Source: Macrosoma leucophasiata
Lineage: Eukaryota > Arthropoda > Insecta > Lepidoptera > Hedylidae
Length of the DNA stretch: 64,000 nucleotides
Assembly: GCA_036365455.1 (NCBI GenBank)
Contig: JAWQUS010000023.1
Span: forward strand, 2,170,001-2,234,000
Direction: 5' to 3'
Below, in pieces: positions 52,353 through 62,533 of this stretch (position 1 is its first letter; each line of letters opens with the position of its first letter). A program made the translations under genes and the position numbers. Below the pieces are notes generated by a model that searched no databases, had not been told where the DNA came from, and was given only the letters and a program-made list of their open reading frames with translations.

Positions 52353-52697
52353 ATAGATAAACTATAAAACATGTCTACTCTAAAAAGATCACAAATCATT
52401 AAAAATATGCAAATTCAAAACGAACCTTTTGGAAATTGATAAAAAAATCAATGCAACAGATAGATACAAAAATTCGAACCCCGACCGTTGTTCTCATTCC
52501 CTACATTTTTCCCAAACCCCTTATCAGGGCCCTTCCGGTTCGGGCTGTGATATATTTTACTAGGCCGCATACCGTTTCGAACAAATAGCCTGGAAGTGAT
52601 ATATATACTCACTTTATTATAACCTTTATAGATTTCTATCAAAATTATATTTTTGTTACGAAAAACAAGAAGTACAGTCATAGCTTCCACTAGCTTA

Positions 52698-52790
52698 TTT
52701 TGAATTCAGGCGAGACTCGACCTCTACTGGGAATCTAGTCCAGCCGCTCTTCCAACTGAGCTACCGAAGTCCTGCCCGATTTGTCAAATA
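52698..52790 (-). repeat. F1-related tRNA-like copy
   Basis: On the minus strand: tttgacaaatcgggcaggac, then tRNA-like cggtagctcagttggaagag, ctggactagattcccagtag, ending gagtctcgcctgaattc. The cloverleaf part is 52703-52770. It shares the 20 bases upstream with the 39-kb copy but has no second arm. Confidence 0.7.
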
Positions 52791-52900
52791 AGAAGAAAGA
52801 AAGAAAACATTTATTTGGACAGCACAGAGACATGACGATACAAAATTTACAGACGATTAGGTACATAGGTACAATTATACAAAAAGAAAAACAATAAGAA
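52790..52900. repeat. (AAGA)n-started LINE-tail-like segment
   Basis: It reads aagaagaaagaaagaaaaca, tttatttggacagcacagag. This is the usual form of a LINE 3' tail in complement. The family is not assigned. Confidence 0.35.
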
Positions 52901-53006
52901 TAAAAAAAAATGAGCTTAAGTCTCACGGCTGATCCAAATGGGAGCCCAGATTAGCTTCATGTCAAGTCGATAACATTAATCGACCTGACGCTGATTTTCA
53001 TCTGGG

Positions 53007-53127
53007 ACATGCAGATACGTTACCACTCCTGAGGCCTAAGGTATGATGTCTCTGTGCCGGGAATTACAGGGTTATACATTACCACCTGACCAGAATACGA
53101 TTGTGCTGAACACTACCATTTAGTGGC
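53007..53127 (-). repeat. S1 fragment joined to MITE M2
   Basis: It reads gcagatacgttaccactcct, gaggcctaaggtatgatgtc, accatttagtggc. Both ends are missing. M2 sequence follows at once. Confidence 0.75.
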
Positions 53128-53128
53128 G

Positions 53129-53291
53129 TCTTACTTAGGTGACTTTTGTCGACCATTTTGATCAAGTTTTTACCAATACCGGACTAACAGTGCTTACGTT
53201 GGCAGTTTGCAGAGATAACGCTCTACAAAGTCAAAATTACCCGATCGTCTGTTCCATAGAATCGATGTGCAATATTAATTGATGAGCACTT
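53129..53291. mobile_element. MITE M2, left end missing
   Basis: It reads ttacttaggtgacttttgtc, gaccattttgatcaag, then atcgatgtgcaatattaatt and gatgagcactt(g)ta. Confidence 0.75.
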
Positions 53292-53643
53292 GTACATGAT
53301 TTTTTGGATAACTAAATGAGACCTATTTTAAAATAAACTTTTATTCTGTGACTCGTCCCCAATTGCACAAAGCTTTCCTTTTCATATTGTGTTTTTTTCT
53401 TTTCTATTTTGCGTACAGTACCGGTAAACAAGGACTTTTAATTAGGATTTCTATTACCTTTGACTCATTCGTCTGATGGAAAATCGCGGAATTCACTTGT
53501 TTTCAATAGTAATTTGCTAAGGAATCGATGTCGAGGTGATTGCTTTATATTGGATGTATGTAAATTATTTTTACCGTATTAATAGCTCTTTGAAGACACT
53601 GACAGCTGTAATATGATAAGAAAAAGTTTTCTGAGATAATACT

Positions 53644-53744
53644 TTTTTTTTATGTAATGGAAGTGGCAAACAAGCATGCAGTTCACATTGACGTTAAATG
53701 ATGAATGTAGCCTATAGACTCCCACAAAATGACCAAGGTCAAAT
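53644..53744 (-). repeat. S1 fragment abutting MITE M1
   Basis: It runs from tttttttttatgtaatggaa to gaccaaggtcaaat. M1 begins in the shared run of T (ttttt gcgggg), which points to a microhomology-type junction. Confidence 0.85.
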
Positions 53745-54393
53745 TTTTGCGGGGGGAATATGTGTGACTCACACTACAAAAATCGTATATTATTACGATA
53801 TTTACACCTTGACTTTAACAAAATACATAAACAATTTTACGCACACATTTAAATATCTGGGCGACAGGCATAGGACTATTTGGTCTTGTATTTTGACAGA
53901 GAAGTGTAGCCGACCCACTATATTTTGTATAGTTTGGTTTATGTATGTCAAACACTTATTATAATAATATTTATTTATTATTCTATTACATTATTATTAC
54001 ATATTCTGTTTAATAATAGTTTAAAAGTAATAGCTATACGTTTATATAATAAGTAACATTATTAACTAATAATTATTGTAAATAATAAATAAAATAAATA
54101 TGTTGTTTTATATCATAAATTATTATTATATTTTACGTTTTATTATTATTAATATAAATAATAATATATGTTATATGATATGTATATAATATGAATGTTA
54201 TTAATTATGTGTGACATATATATTTATAGTATATGTATGGTACTTAAGACATTTATAAAAAGAATATATTATTATAATAAGTGTTTGACATACATATACC
54301 AAACTATACAAAATATAGTGAGTCGCACTGAAAAAAAGCCTGCATATGGCTCCCCACCGGTTCGCCGCGGCTGGTGGCCCGTCTTGCTCTATG
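53742..54393 (+). mobile_element. MITE M1 interrupted by MITE M9
   Basis: The M1 part tttttgcggggggaatatgt ... tattttgacagag (to about 53902) resumes at about 54331 (aaaaaaagcctgcatatggc) and ends tcttgctctatg at 54393. The left M1 terminus is missing. Confidence 0.8.
53903..54330. mobile_element. MITE M9, extremely AT-rich, long inverted termini
   Basis: The arms cgacccactatattttgtat, agtttgg ... tatgtcaaacacttattata at 53911-53970 recur inverted at about 54270-54325 (gtgtttgacatacatatacc, aaactatacaaaatatagtg, agtcg), almost base for base over 60 bp. The centre is nearly pure A and T. Possible outer bases are agtg and cactg. I could not define the target duplication. Confidence 0.82.
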
Positions 54394-54472
54394 CTTGTTC
54401 CCATATTTCTGTGCTCTTACAAAATACGCTACAAAGAATATATATTTATTACATTTAAGGAATAATTGTTTT

Positions 54473-54592
54473 TATATTATTTCGCATTAACACATGCTTG
54501 TGAAATATATTTTATCTAAAAGAAAAATAGAAAGAAATGGAAGTCAAATTTTTCTTTCCATTTTTCTTTAAGATAAAATATTTAAAGAATAG
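54473..54592. mobile_element. Foldback element F1, deletion derivative
   Basis: The left outer arm, tttcgcattaacacatgctt, gtgaaatatattttat, then a collapsed hairpin, agaaaaatagaaagaaatgg, aagtcaaatttttctttcc. The tRNA-like part is entirely lost. Confidence 0.65.
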
Positions 54593-54599
54593 GTATGAC

Positions 54600-54930
54600 C
54601 GAAAATTCAAGTTGTTTACTAGCTTTATCATCCCGATTTATTATTTTCTGTACCAAGAAATAAAAAAAAACAGGATTATCTTGTAGATTAGCTTTTACTT
54701 GGAAGCGCCTAAAGGTAAAACTTGAAAATAATATTCGATATTTCATCGTTAAGACTTACTTTGAAATAAGTACGTAAAAAGCTTATCTGAACATAAATAT
54801 TTGAAAACCACTGGATTTTTCGTACAATTCAGGTTGATACCCTATTTAAATTTTGATATTTATTTTTAATGTAGGGTAGTTTTACCGATTTGACAATTTA
54901 ATCTATTGACAGATATATTAATTTTTGTCT
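54600..54930. other. No recognised feature
   Basis: This is AT-rich non-coding DNA. Confidence 0.35.
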
Positions 54931-54932
54931 TT

Positions 54933-55202
54933 TTTTGTGTAATGGAAGTGGTAAACAAGTATGCAATTCACATTGATGTTAAGTGATGACTGCAGCCTAT
55001 AGACACCCACACAAAAATCAAGGTCAAAATGCAAATGCGTTATCACTCCTGAGGCCTAAGGTGTTACGCCTCTGTGCCAGAAATTACAGGGCCGTACATT
55101 ACCACCTGACTGTGCTAAGCACTACCATTTAGCGGCAAGTATATTAGGTAATGCGGTGGTGCCTACGCCCGCGAGCTTTGACACTGGGGCTCTACCACCA
55201 GT
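54933..55202 (-). repeat. S1 element, near full length
   Basis: It runs from tttttttgtgtaatggaagt to ggctctaccaccagtt. About 15 bp (ccggaacacgata) are missing near 55110. Confidence 0.87.
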
Positions 55203-55324
55203 TGTCTATCTTGTAATGATTTTTTGTGAACTATAGTTGTCGTTGCTATCAATTTACACATCATCATGCACAAATAATAAAATGTGTCACATATTTTTTA
55301 CGTAATGATGGTCGGAAACATACA

Positions 55325-55344
55325 TTTTACTGGTGGTAGAGCTC
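55325..55344 (+). repeat. S1 5' end, first 20 bases
   Basis: ttttactggtggtagagctc breaks off exactly where S2 sequence starts. The S1 copy restarts at 55466. Confidence 0.6.
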
Positions 55345-55465
55345 GTCGGTTACGTTTTTGCCCACAGGTGGCGAGCCTGTTGACATATCCGGGCACATTA
55401 CCAAACTTTAAGGTACTGGAAAATTTCCAGAAAATGGAAAAATTCCAATAGAACCAGAGACTTAG
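55345..55465 (-). repeat. S2 SINE fragment between two S1 pieces
   Basis: On + it reads gtcggttacgtttttgccca, gcgagcctgttgacatatcc, attaccaaactttaaggtac and ttccaatagaaccagagac. Confidence 0.7.
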
Positions 55466-55544
55466 ATTTTTACTGGTGGTAGAGCTCCAGTGACGGAGCT
55501 CGGGGGCGTAGCACCACCGCATTACCTAATATACTTGCCGCTTC
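55466..55544 (+). repeat. S1 5' part, truncated
   Basis: It reads tttttactggtggtagagct, ccagtgacggagctcggggg, accgcattacctaatatact, tgccgct, then unrelated sequence. Confidence 0.75.
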
Positions 55545-56027
55545 TGCTGTTAGCAATAGTAGCTACATATTACGAAATTAAAAGGAAATCTATCACACCT
55601 AAGTGGGTTTCACAAGTTTGTGATTAATAGTCGACCAAATGTAATACTCGACATTTTTGAACAAATAGAAAAAATTACATAATTATTTCATTACATTAAT
55701 CAAACCTGAAACCACGGAACCCTACACTGCGCGTGACCCAACACGCATTTGACCGGTTTTTTACTAAAAGGAACACTAAAACATTTTGTGAACAGTGTAT
55801 CAGGAATTTAACCTTTTCACATTTAAACGAAAGCACGATATTTAAATTCCCTACCATTTTACAAGGATGGCAATATTTGTTTTCCAACTGCACACAGAAT
55901 TTATGGGTAAAACCATCGCGTTGGCTTTCGTTACCTGCCTTTATAAAACACAAATAAACTAGTATCGGCTACCTTTGAAACACAGTATGGTACAAGTTAG
56001 AAGAGACTACTAAAATATTTAAATACT
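55545..56027. other. No recognised feature
   Basis: Two mirrored short frames on opposite strands (55696-55957) are open but resemble nothing I know. Confidence 0.35.
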
Positions 56028-56280
56028 AGTTGACCCGGCAAACTTCGTATTGCCTCAGAATGAAATTTCTGTAATGTGTAAAAGGTTTGATAGATAAGGA
56101 CTATTTTTATGGGCAAATTAAATTGTGGTTATTACTATGCCCTTCAATTTCTTCATATTTTCTTACCTTTTAAACCTTCCCTGGACTTACAATAATCATT
56201 CAAAACCAAAATTAGCCAAATCGGTCCAGCCGTTCTCGAGTTTTAGCGAGACTAACGAACTGCCCAGAAATCAACGATAT
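56028..56280. repeat. RTE-like tail repeat
   Basis: It reads tagttgacccggcaaacttc, gtattgcctcagaatgaaat and aatcggtccagccgttctcg, then agttttagcgagactaacga. This is a very common insect RTE signature. Confidence 0.75.
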
Positions 56281-56811
56281 ACCGAAAACGGGTGATATGC
56301 CAAGTCGTCATGATTATTATTCAGAGAGTTATTATTAGGATGTGAAAAAAATGTATTTGTCTTGTATTTTTAATATTATTAGGATTTTAAAAAATATCGG
56401 TAAAACTGTCACCTTTGATGATCTTCCAAGTCCTAAGACTACATATATCACTTTTCTGTATTGTAGTCATGACTAACTCTTCTGTAAATTACAGTACTTG
56501 AAACATACCTGACTCAGTTTTCAATAAAATTGTGTGTTTTTGCCCAACATTAAATTCAAAATAATTATTACACCCAACTCTAATTTTCGTCTGTACTGTA
56601 GAAAAATGTACTTACAGTATTTTGGCAATTAACTTTAAAAGATAGCGCATTTAATCTGAATGCCAAAATGGTATGATATTTGCTGGATTACTCCTTTGTT
56701 GAGGAAAAAAATTTTTTACCGGAACCGGGTTTCAGGCCAACTCTGTTTCATTGTTGAAATTGTTGGTGACGACGATGAGTGACGTCATCTTTTCTAGAGT
56801 AAGCGAGACTT

Positions 56812-56878
56812 CAGAATAATCGCTTTACAGTGGTAAGTGGTTTACTGAAGCAGTGGCTTCAGTAAAGCGGTTATTCTG
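56812..56878. repeat. Nested stem-loop
   Basis: The outer arms cagaataatcgctttac (56812) and gtaaagcggttattctg (56862) pair with one mismatch. The inner arms tttactgaagc (56841) and gcttcagtaaa (56856) pair perfectly around agtg. Confidence 0.7.
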
Positions 56879-56899
56879 TGGTCGCAGGTTTGATCTCTA

Positions 56900-57570
56900 C
56901 TGTTCTAATTTAATTTCATAATAATATTAATACAATTTTGTTAAGTGAACTTCAATCATTTCTAGACAATATACCTAAATTTATTGCATAAAAAAAATAT
57001 ATTCCATTTAATTTTATACGGAGTGACTCAATCAAGTATTTCAAGTAGTTAATATTTCAAAACTGTGTTTTAAAGATTTTTGTTTTTTAATTTTAACGAA
57101 GTATGACATCGTAATTATCAGTATTAGGTCGAATATTTATGAAAATTATTAATTGCTTTTTACGATCAAAATAAATATGACACAAATAATAGTACATTTT
57201 GAATTAGTAATAAATAAACCTAGCAACAAAATTTAAAAACCGCCATTTTCTTTTGAATCAGACCATATTATTATATACTTCATTCAATAAACCATGAAAT
57301 AAGGATTCAGAATAATTCCGCTTGAGCGTTTGACAGAGTCAGTTCCCCCGATAGTTGAACCTGAACTATATACTCTTAATAAAAATCTTGAATTCACCAT
57401 TTTGTTATTAAATGTTGTATTGGTATTTAGTAGAGTTTCAGTGACAAAGCTCGAAGTCGTCGGCTTATACATAATATTATCTTCCTATCCTTGTCACTCC
57501 AGTGTAAATGTCTTGCTTCATGCTCACTTAAATGGCGGCGTTCACTGTATACGTGCGTGATTGATGTCAA
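56900..57570. other. No recognised feature
   Basis: This is AT-rich. The paired 62- and 76-codon frames at 57284-57560 on opposite strands are not supported. Confidence 0.35.
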
Positions 57571-57573
57571 ATA

Positions 57574-57783
57574 CACTATTCAACAAGAAAATGTATTGCA
57601 TATCGACCTTCGTTATCTCTTTCATACCTTACTTATGTGACGTTTGTCGACCATTTTGATCAAGTTTTGACCAATACCGGACTATCAGTGTTTAGGTAGG
57701 CAGTCTGCAGCAACGCTCTACGAAGTCAAAACTAGCTTGTCTGTTTCGTACGCTCGATTTGCAATATTTCTTGCTGGGTACTG
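57574..57783. mobile_element. MITE M2, full length, diverged
   Basis: The element is TA-flanked (57572-57573 and 57784-57785) and 210 bp long, with termini cactattcaacaag and cttgctgggtactg. The centre gtcgaccattttgatcaagt matches the other copies. Confidence 0.8.
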
Positions 57784-58132
57784 TAAATACGCGAGAGCGA
57801 GAGAGGTAGATAATGAAAGTTCATTGTACGAAGTTATTCCTGCTCCGCGACGTAAGAAGAATTTATTTAATAATGTAGCTAATGGCCTCACGAGTTAAGT
57901 GGTCATTCCATCTTGCCGATAAACAAACACTACGCTGTCACGCTAACTGTGTTTGTACACCATTAAGGACCAAATTCTTCTAATTGTCGTAATAACGCAC
58001 AATGATATCTCAACCTCAATACGCTGAACAAATGTTTGTCTCGCACGTTTAATACAATGAAGGCATTTTCATCACGTACTGCGCGGTGACCCTTCATGAG
58101 GAATGCTATAGAGTTACAAATGTATAGATGTA

Positions 58133-58283
58133 CCCCCTTATTCATAAACGTATATTTGATACGTTTTAGCTCTAGAATATATTATTATATATTTGTCAGT
58201 TGCATTGTCAAATGTGCAGGATAGAAAAAGACAAAGTAGAGATTAGCAACACTTTAGCTAAAATACGTTTATGAATAAGGGGG
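58133..58283. mobile_element. MITE M3, TA-flanked, full length
   Basis: The element is 151 bp. Termini cccccttattcataaacgta and the inverted acgtttatgaataaggggg are followed inside by tacgttttagct and agctaaaatacg. TA is present on both sides, as in Tc1/mariner MITEs. Confidence 0.9.
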
Positions 58284-58384
58284 TAAGACTTTTAATAATA
58301 TTAAGTTGTGAAAGTGTTAGGAATACGGTTCACGATTAAGGCGATTACGCGAAAGCGTAAAATGAACAAAGTATTATTTTTATA

Positions 58385-58416
58385 TACTGGTGGTAGTGTT
58401 CTACTGTAAGAGCTTA
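58385..58416 (+). repeat. S1 5' end fragment
   Basis: It reads atactggtggtagtgttcta, ctgtaagagct. Short and diverged. Confidence 0.45.
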
Positions 58417-58610
58417 CTAACCTTACATAAAAAAAATATTGACCTTTTCGGTAATACACTAACGCTAGTGCAGAGGGTAGGGAACTCATTTTCTCATACT
58501 TAGCTTAGGTGCTAAGTAATTCAAGTACCTTTAGAACTATACCACAGTCTAAAGGAAACGAACATGTTAACTGTATAACTGTATGTGTTGGGTTTTTACG
58601 TTAATTTAGT

Positions 58611-58885
58611 GACTTCTTTTGTTTTCTTTTTATTTAGTTAGCGGGCAAACCATATATGCACAGAGACAAAAATATTTTTAGTTAAGGTCACTTCTATTCT
58701 ATTCATAATTTCTAACAAATATAATGTCTCCGTTAAAGCGACAACGGATTTATATACGGACAAACAAAATAATTATCTCATTCCCGTATAAAAATACGTG
58801 ACGCATTAGCAACATTCACGTCCAGAAAGTTCTGTACGTGGGTCTAGGTTTTGTTTCGGTTGGAGTACAATCACTTTTAATCGCT
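58611..58885. repeat. Local duplication U5, copy 1
   Basis: It contains ttttgttttctttttattta, taaagcgacaacggatttat, atacggacaaacaaaataat, tcattcccgtataaaaatac and cattcacgtccagaaagttc. Copy 2 lies 744 bp to the right. Confidence 0.65.
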
Positions 58886-59357
58886 GTTTGTCGTTGATGA
58901 TGTTATTAATGGAAAAAACAATAATTTTATTTAAGGGACCAAATATATTGCAAAAATCTGTGACATCAACACAAAGCAAAGTTTAATAAACCAAAATGTG
59001 TAAGAAAATTTTGAAGAAAATAGAGTAGTTTAGTAAGAGCTACAACAGACGCAACAGATGCAACAGATGCAGAGTCCCAGGGCTCCACGGAGCACATTTT
59101 GAGTATACCTGTCCCGTGGAAAAGTTTATCTGTTGTTTTTTTTGAAGTTGTAACAAAATTTAGGTATTGTTTACTTGCTATCTAATTCTCTTGTTGACGC
59201 AAAAGAAACATTATTTCAAAATAGATAAGTATTTACTGAAAACATACAGTAACCAAATAAAGATCTCATTGTAGAGACAGTAATAACCATAATGTATTTT
59301 TAGTAACTCCCTTTGGCTTATTTTTATTTAGTTACCGGCCAAATCTACTTTAAGTCC

Positions 59358-59632
59358 GAAGATCTTTTGTTTTCTTTTTATTTAGGTAATAATCAAACTT
59401 GCTACAAAGAGGTGAAATTCTTTTATGTTAAAGGTTACTCTATTCAATTCATCTCTCCCAACAAAAATAATGCCTTGGCTAAAGCGACAATGAATTTATA
59501 TACGGACAAACGAAATAATTACCTCATTCCCGTATAAAAATACGAAGCATTAGCAACATTCACGTCCAGAAAGTTCTGTACGTGGGTCTAGATTTCGTTT
59601 CTGTTCGGGTAACAATCCCTTTTAATGGCAGT
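59358..59632. repeat. Local duplication U5, copy 2
   Basis: This is the same order as copy 1: ttttgttttctttttattta, taaagcgacaatgaatttat, atacggacaaacgaaataat, acgtccagaaagttctgtac. A 74-codon + frame crosses copy 2 but is not kept in copy 1. Confidence 0.65.
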
Positions 59633-59724
59633 TTGTTTTTGACGATATAATTCATGAGTATAAAGGACTTAGAAGATAATACGACATTAATTTAAACTGT
59701 GTAAGTACAAAATTATTTTTACGG

Positions 59725-60011
59725 ATTTTTTTCTATGTAATGGAAGTGGCAAACAAGCATGCAGTTCACATTGATGTTAAGTGATGACTGCAGCCTACAG
59801 ACACTCACACAAAGCTCAAGGTCAAAATCCAGATGCGTTACCACTCCTGAGGCCAAAGGTGTTATGCCTTTGTGCCGGAAATTATAGGGCTGTACATTAC
59901 CACCTGACCGGAACACGATGGTGCTGAACACCACCATTTAGCGGCAAGTATATTAGGTAATGCGGTGGTACCTACGCCCGCGAGCTCCGTCACTGGAGCT
60001 CTACCACCAGT
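59725..60011 (-). repeat. S1 element, full length
   Basis: It runs from tttttctatgtaatggaagt to ctctaccaccagt, with an intact 5' hairpin. Confidence 0.92.
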
Positions 60012-60094
60012 GGATTCTTGCATTAACACTGCATCCTCAAGGTCAAATATTTTTTAGTATAAAATTAAAAGTACGAAAACATGATTGGATAATA

Positions 60095-60420
60095 TCCTGC
60101 AGACTGAATTCCGGTCACGACGGCCAATCTTAACGGAGACTAGCCACCTGCGCGGGAGATGTTATAGTGCACAAGTGTATATTATAGTACAACAGGTGCA
60201 CTTTCTATTCCTTCACTCTCATAATCAGATGGGACACCAACGAGAGAGAGATTGGGCGCAGGACTGACGACTTTACGTGCTCTCCAAGGCACCGGACCAG
60301 ACTACTAGCAATTTCCTCACAGAAAAAACCCAATAACAGATTTTCCCGACCTGGGGATCGAACCCAGGACCTCAGGCTTCACCATCGCGATTGCAACCAC
60401 TGAGCCAACAAGACAGTCGA
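60095..60420 (-). repeat. S5 SINE (tRNA-headed)
   Basis: The head in complement reads tgttggctcagtggttgcaa (A box) and gtcctgggttcgatccccag (B box). The body follows (minus strand): tgggttttttctgtgaggaa, ctagtagtctggtccggtgc, cttggagagcacgtaaagtc, ccatctgattatgagagtg. It resembles Metulj-type lepidopteran SINEs. This is the only copy in the window. Confidence 0.8.
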
Positions 60421-60727
60421 TAGGACTTTTGGATAGGGAGGACACTAGCCTAGTCACAAAAGCAAAAGGCGCTCCGGCTTAAGATAATCTCGTTGATTTA
60501 ATTTACTAGCTAGACATTGTATCCAGACAAAAGTTCTGAAACCGTTCTTTGTACAGCTTCGACCTGCTCTACTTCTATTTATTCAATGTTTAATAGGTCT
60601 GTAACAACGATCATATTCTAGGACTGATGCCAAAATCTTCATAATACTCTATTGTTATGTAAATAATAACTTCTTATGTCGCTTATTGTGTACATTTAAT
60701 CCACTTTGAACCGTATCCATATGTTTA

Positions 60728-61039
60728 AGGGTCATAGCTCACTACAGTTCACCCGCCCCGCCTCGTTTTACGGCGTCCACTCGCCGTCGACGGTAGAACG
60801 ACGCGATTCTACTTGTGAATCACTCGCGGACCGCATGCGGTCACTTTGAGAACAGTGAGTTGGCAATGCACAATCAACGCAAGACAAGCTAGTGGTCACC
60901 GAGTGGTCCACTCGCCGTCACGCGTGGACCGCACGCCGCCCGTTGACGACGATACGGAGCGGAATTGATGTAATGAGTGCAGACCGCTCGAGGCGGTCGG
61001 GCGCTAGTCGGGCCGAGTGGCTCTAGTGAGCTATAACCC
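60728..61039. mobile_element. GC-rich MITE M10
   Basis: Inverted termini gggtcatagctcactac and, complemented, gggttatagctcactagag enclose about 280 bp of CpG-rich DNA (ccactcgccgtcgacggtag, gaccgctcgaggcggtcggg). The internal motif gtccactcgccgtc occurs twice (60776, 60908). It has no ORF and no clear target duplication. Confidence 0.7.
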
Positions 61040-61259
61040 GTATAGTGATGAGTAATTATGAAAAATGCCTATCAATTATCGATAACAATTTTATATTATT
61101 TATAAAAATAAAATAAGTTCATACATCCATTTAAGGTCAGACAAAGACAGTTGGTTTTCATTATGATGTATATTTTTGTATGTAAGGAATGTGGAAAACA
61201 AGCATGTAGTTCATATGGATGTTGATGACTGCAGCCTATAAATATCTACACAAATACCA

Positions 61260-61511
61260 GTCTCTTCTTCTGAATGTGCCCAGTGCCATGTGTTTTAGCC
61301 CAGAGCGTGTAAATTGTCGAATGAGCTTCCCTCTGAGGTGTTCCCTCCGTGCTACAATATGAGGTTCTTCAAAAATGGCGTCAAAAGAGTCCTTCAGGGC
61401 TGGCAGCGCGTTGGCAACGCCCCTGGTGTTGCAAATGTTCATAGGCGACAGTGACTACTTTCCGTCAGGTGACCCGTCTGCTTGTCTGTCAACCGTTTGA
61501 CATTAAAAAAA
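61260..61511 (+). pseudogene. CR1/Zenon-like LINE 3' end inside S1
   Basis: Pieces of the ORF2 C-terminus are readable (NELPSEVFP-like from aatgagcttccctctgaggt, then ttcttcaaaaatggcgtcaa, ggctggcagcgcgttggcaa). They are followed by the tail ggtgacccgtctgcttgtct and gacattaaaaaaaa. Frame lost at one or more points. It is inverted relative to the neighbour at 61671. Confidence 0.75.
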
Positions 61512-61670
61512 ATGTGGATGTATTGCCATTACTGAAATCTTAGTTGATATGTCTGTGTTAGTTATTACGGGGCCAAACATTACTATGTCACGATGACACA
61601 GAACACGATGGTGCTGAACTCTACCATTACCAGTAGATAGATTAGGTAAGGCCACCGGTCTCGAGTTCCT

Positions 61671-62165
61671 TTTTTTATGTTAAGGGATTGACAGACTAGC
61701 AGACGGGCCACCTGATGGAAAGTAATCACCGTCGCCTATGAACATTTGCAACACCAGGGGAGTCGCCAATGCGCTGCCAGCTCAGAATTACTCTTTTGAC
61801 GCCATTTTTGAAGAATCCCTTATTGCAGCACCGAGGGAACACCTCAGAGGGAAGTTCATTCCACAATTTACACGTTCTGGGCAAAAACGAACATAAGAAC
61901 CGCACCGTTGAACATTGGCAGGTGTCCAGTCGGTGAGGGTGGAACTCCTCTCTTCGGCGGGTAGTACGGTGTAGGAAAAGAGACAGTGGCACCATGTCGA
62001 ACAGTTCAACAGAGCACTCGCCATTGTAGAGACGGGATAAAACGCAAAGACTCCCAATGTCTCTGCAGGCTCAGATGTTCGAGCCTGTCAGTAAGTCCTG
62101 GGTCGTTAACAATACGAACGGCGCGTCTTTGTAGGGAGTCAAGTGGACCAAGTTGGTATTTCCTA
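61671..62165 (-). pseudogene. CR1/Zenon-like LINE ORF2 C-terminus and tail
   Basis: The minus strand first codes for YQLGPLDSLQRRAVRIVNDP, then LTDRLEHLSLQRHWESLRF. After a frameshift near 62040 it codes for HPHRLDTCQCSTVRFLCSFL, PRTCKLWNELPSEVFPRCCN, KGFFKNGVKRVILSWQRIGD, SPGVANVHRRR and stops at 61726. This is the last ~140 residues of a CR1-type non-LTR retrotransposon. The polymerase core is missing. The 3' end, gtgattactttccatcaggt, ggcccgtctgctagtctgtc and cataaaaaaa, is the tail whose relatives end S1. Confidence 0.85.
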
Positions 62166-62242
62166 CATTGGAGCTCTACCACCAGCAAACTGTTAACATA
62201 CTATACAACTATTATTATCTGTGAAAGATCCGTTATACCAAT

Positions 62243-62533
62243 GTGAATAAAAATGAAAATGTGTTGGTAAGTGTAGAAGTCGAGTACGGCTTCATCATCA
62301 TCACTGGTCTTCGCGCGCACCATTTGCGCGACGCGGATGCAGCACCAGGCCATCCTCCTCTGCTGCAGCTTCTTCTGTCCTGCGGCTGCAGGACAGCGTT
62401 TGAAACCCCCTTGGGGGCTGTGGTGGAGGAGCTAACGATAGCTGATATCGCTGATACCGATTCCGGAGGCTTCACCGATTTCGCAAATTCTTTTTGTGTT
62501 GTATTTATAATTGTCCGGAGAAGGTTTCTATGA
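62243..62533. other. GC-rich stretch open in both directions
   Basis: A 96-codon + frame and an 80-codon minus frame overlap. The composition is clearly richer in GC than the flanks (gcgcgacgcggatgcagcac, ctgcggctgcaggacagcg). The minus frame has a Ser-, Ala- and Pro-rich start; the + frame reads AHHLRDADAAPGHPP and EELTIADIADTDSGG. I recognise neither. A transposon gag-like or 5' region is possible. Confidence 0.3.

Larger units (their letters stand above)
61166..62189 (-). repeat. One S1 element cut into three by two CR1 LINE ends
   Basis: Piece one, 61166-61257: atgtaaggaatgtggaaaac ... aaatatctacacaaatacca. Piece two, 61511-61664: gtctgtgttagttattacgg, agaacacgatggtgctgaac, ggtaaggccaccggtctcga. 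Piece three, about 62165-62189: ttggagctctaccaccagc. Together they give one diverged S1 in the right order. Confidence 0.8.
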
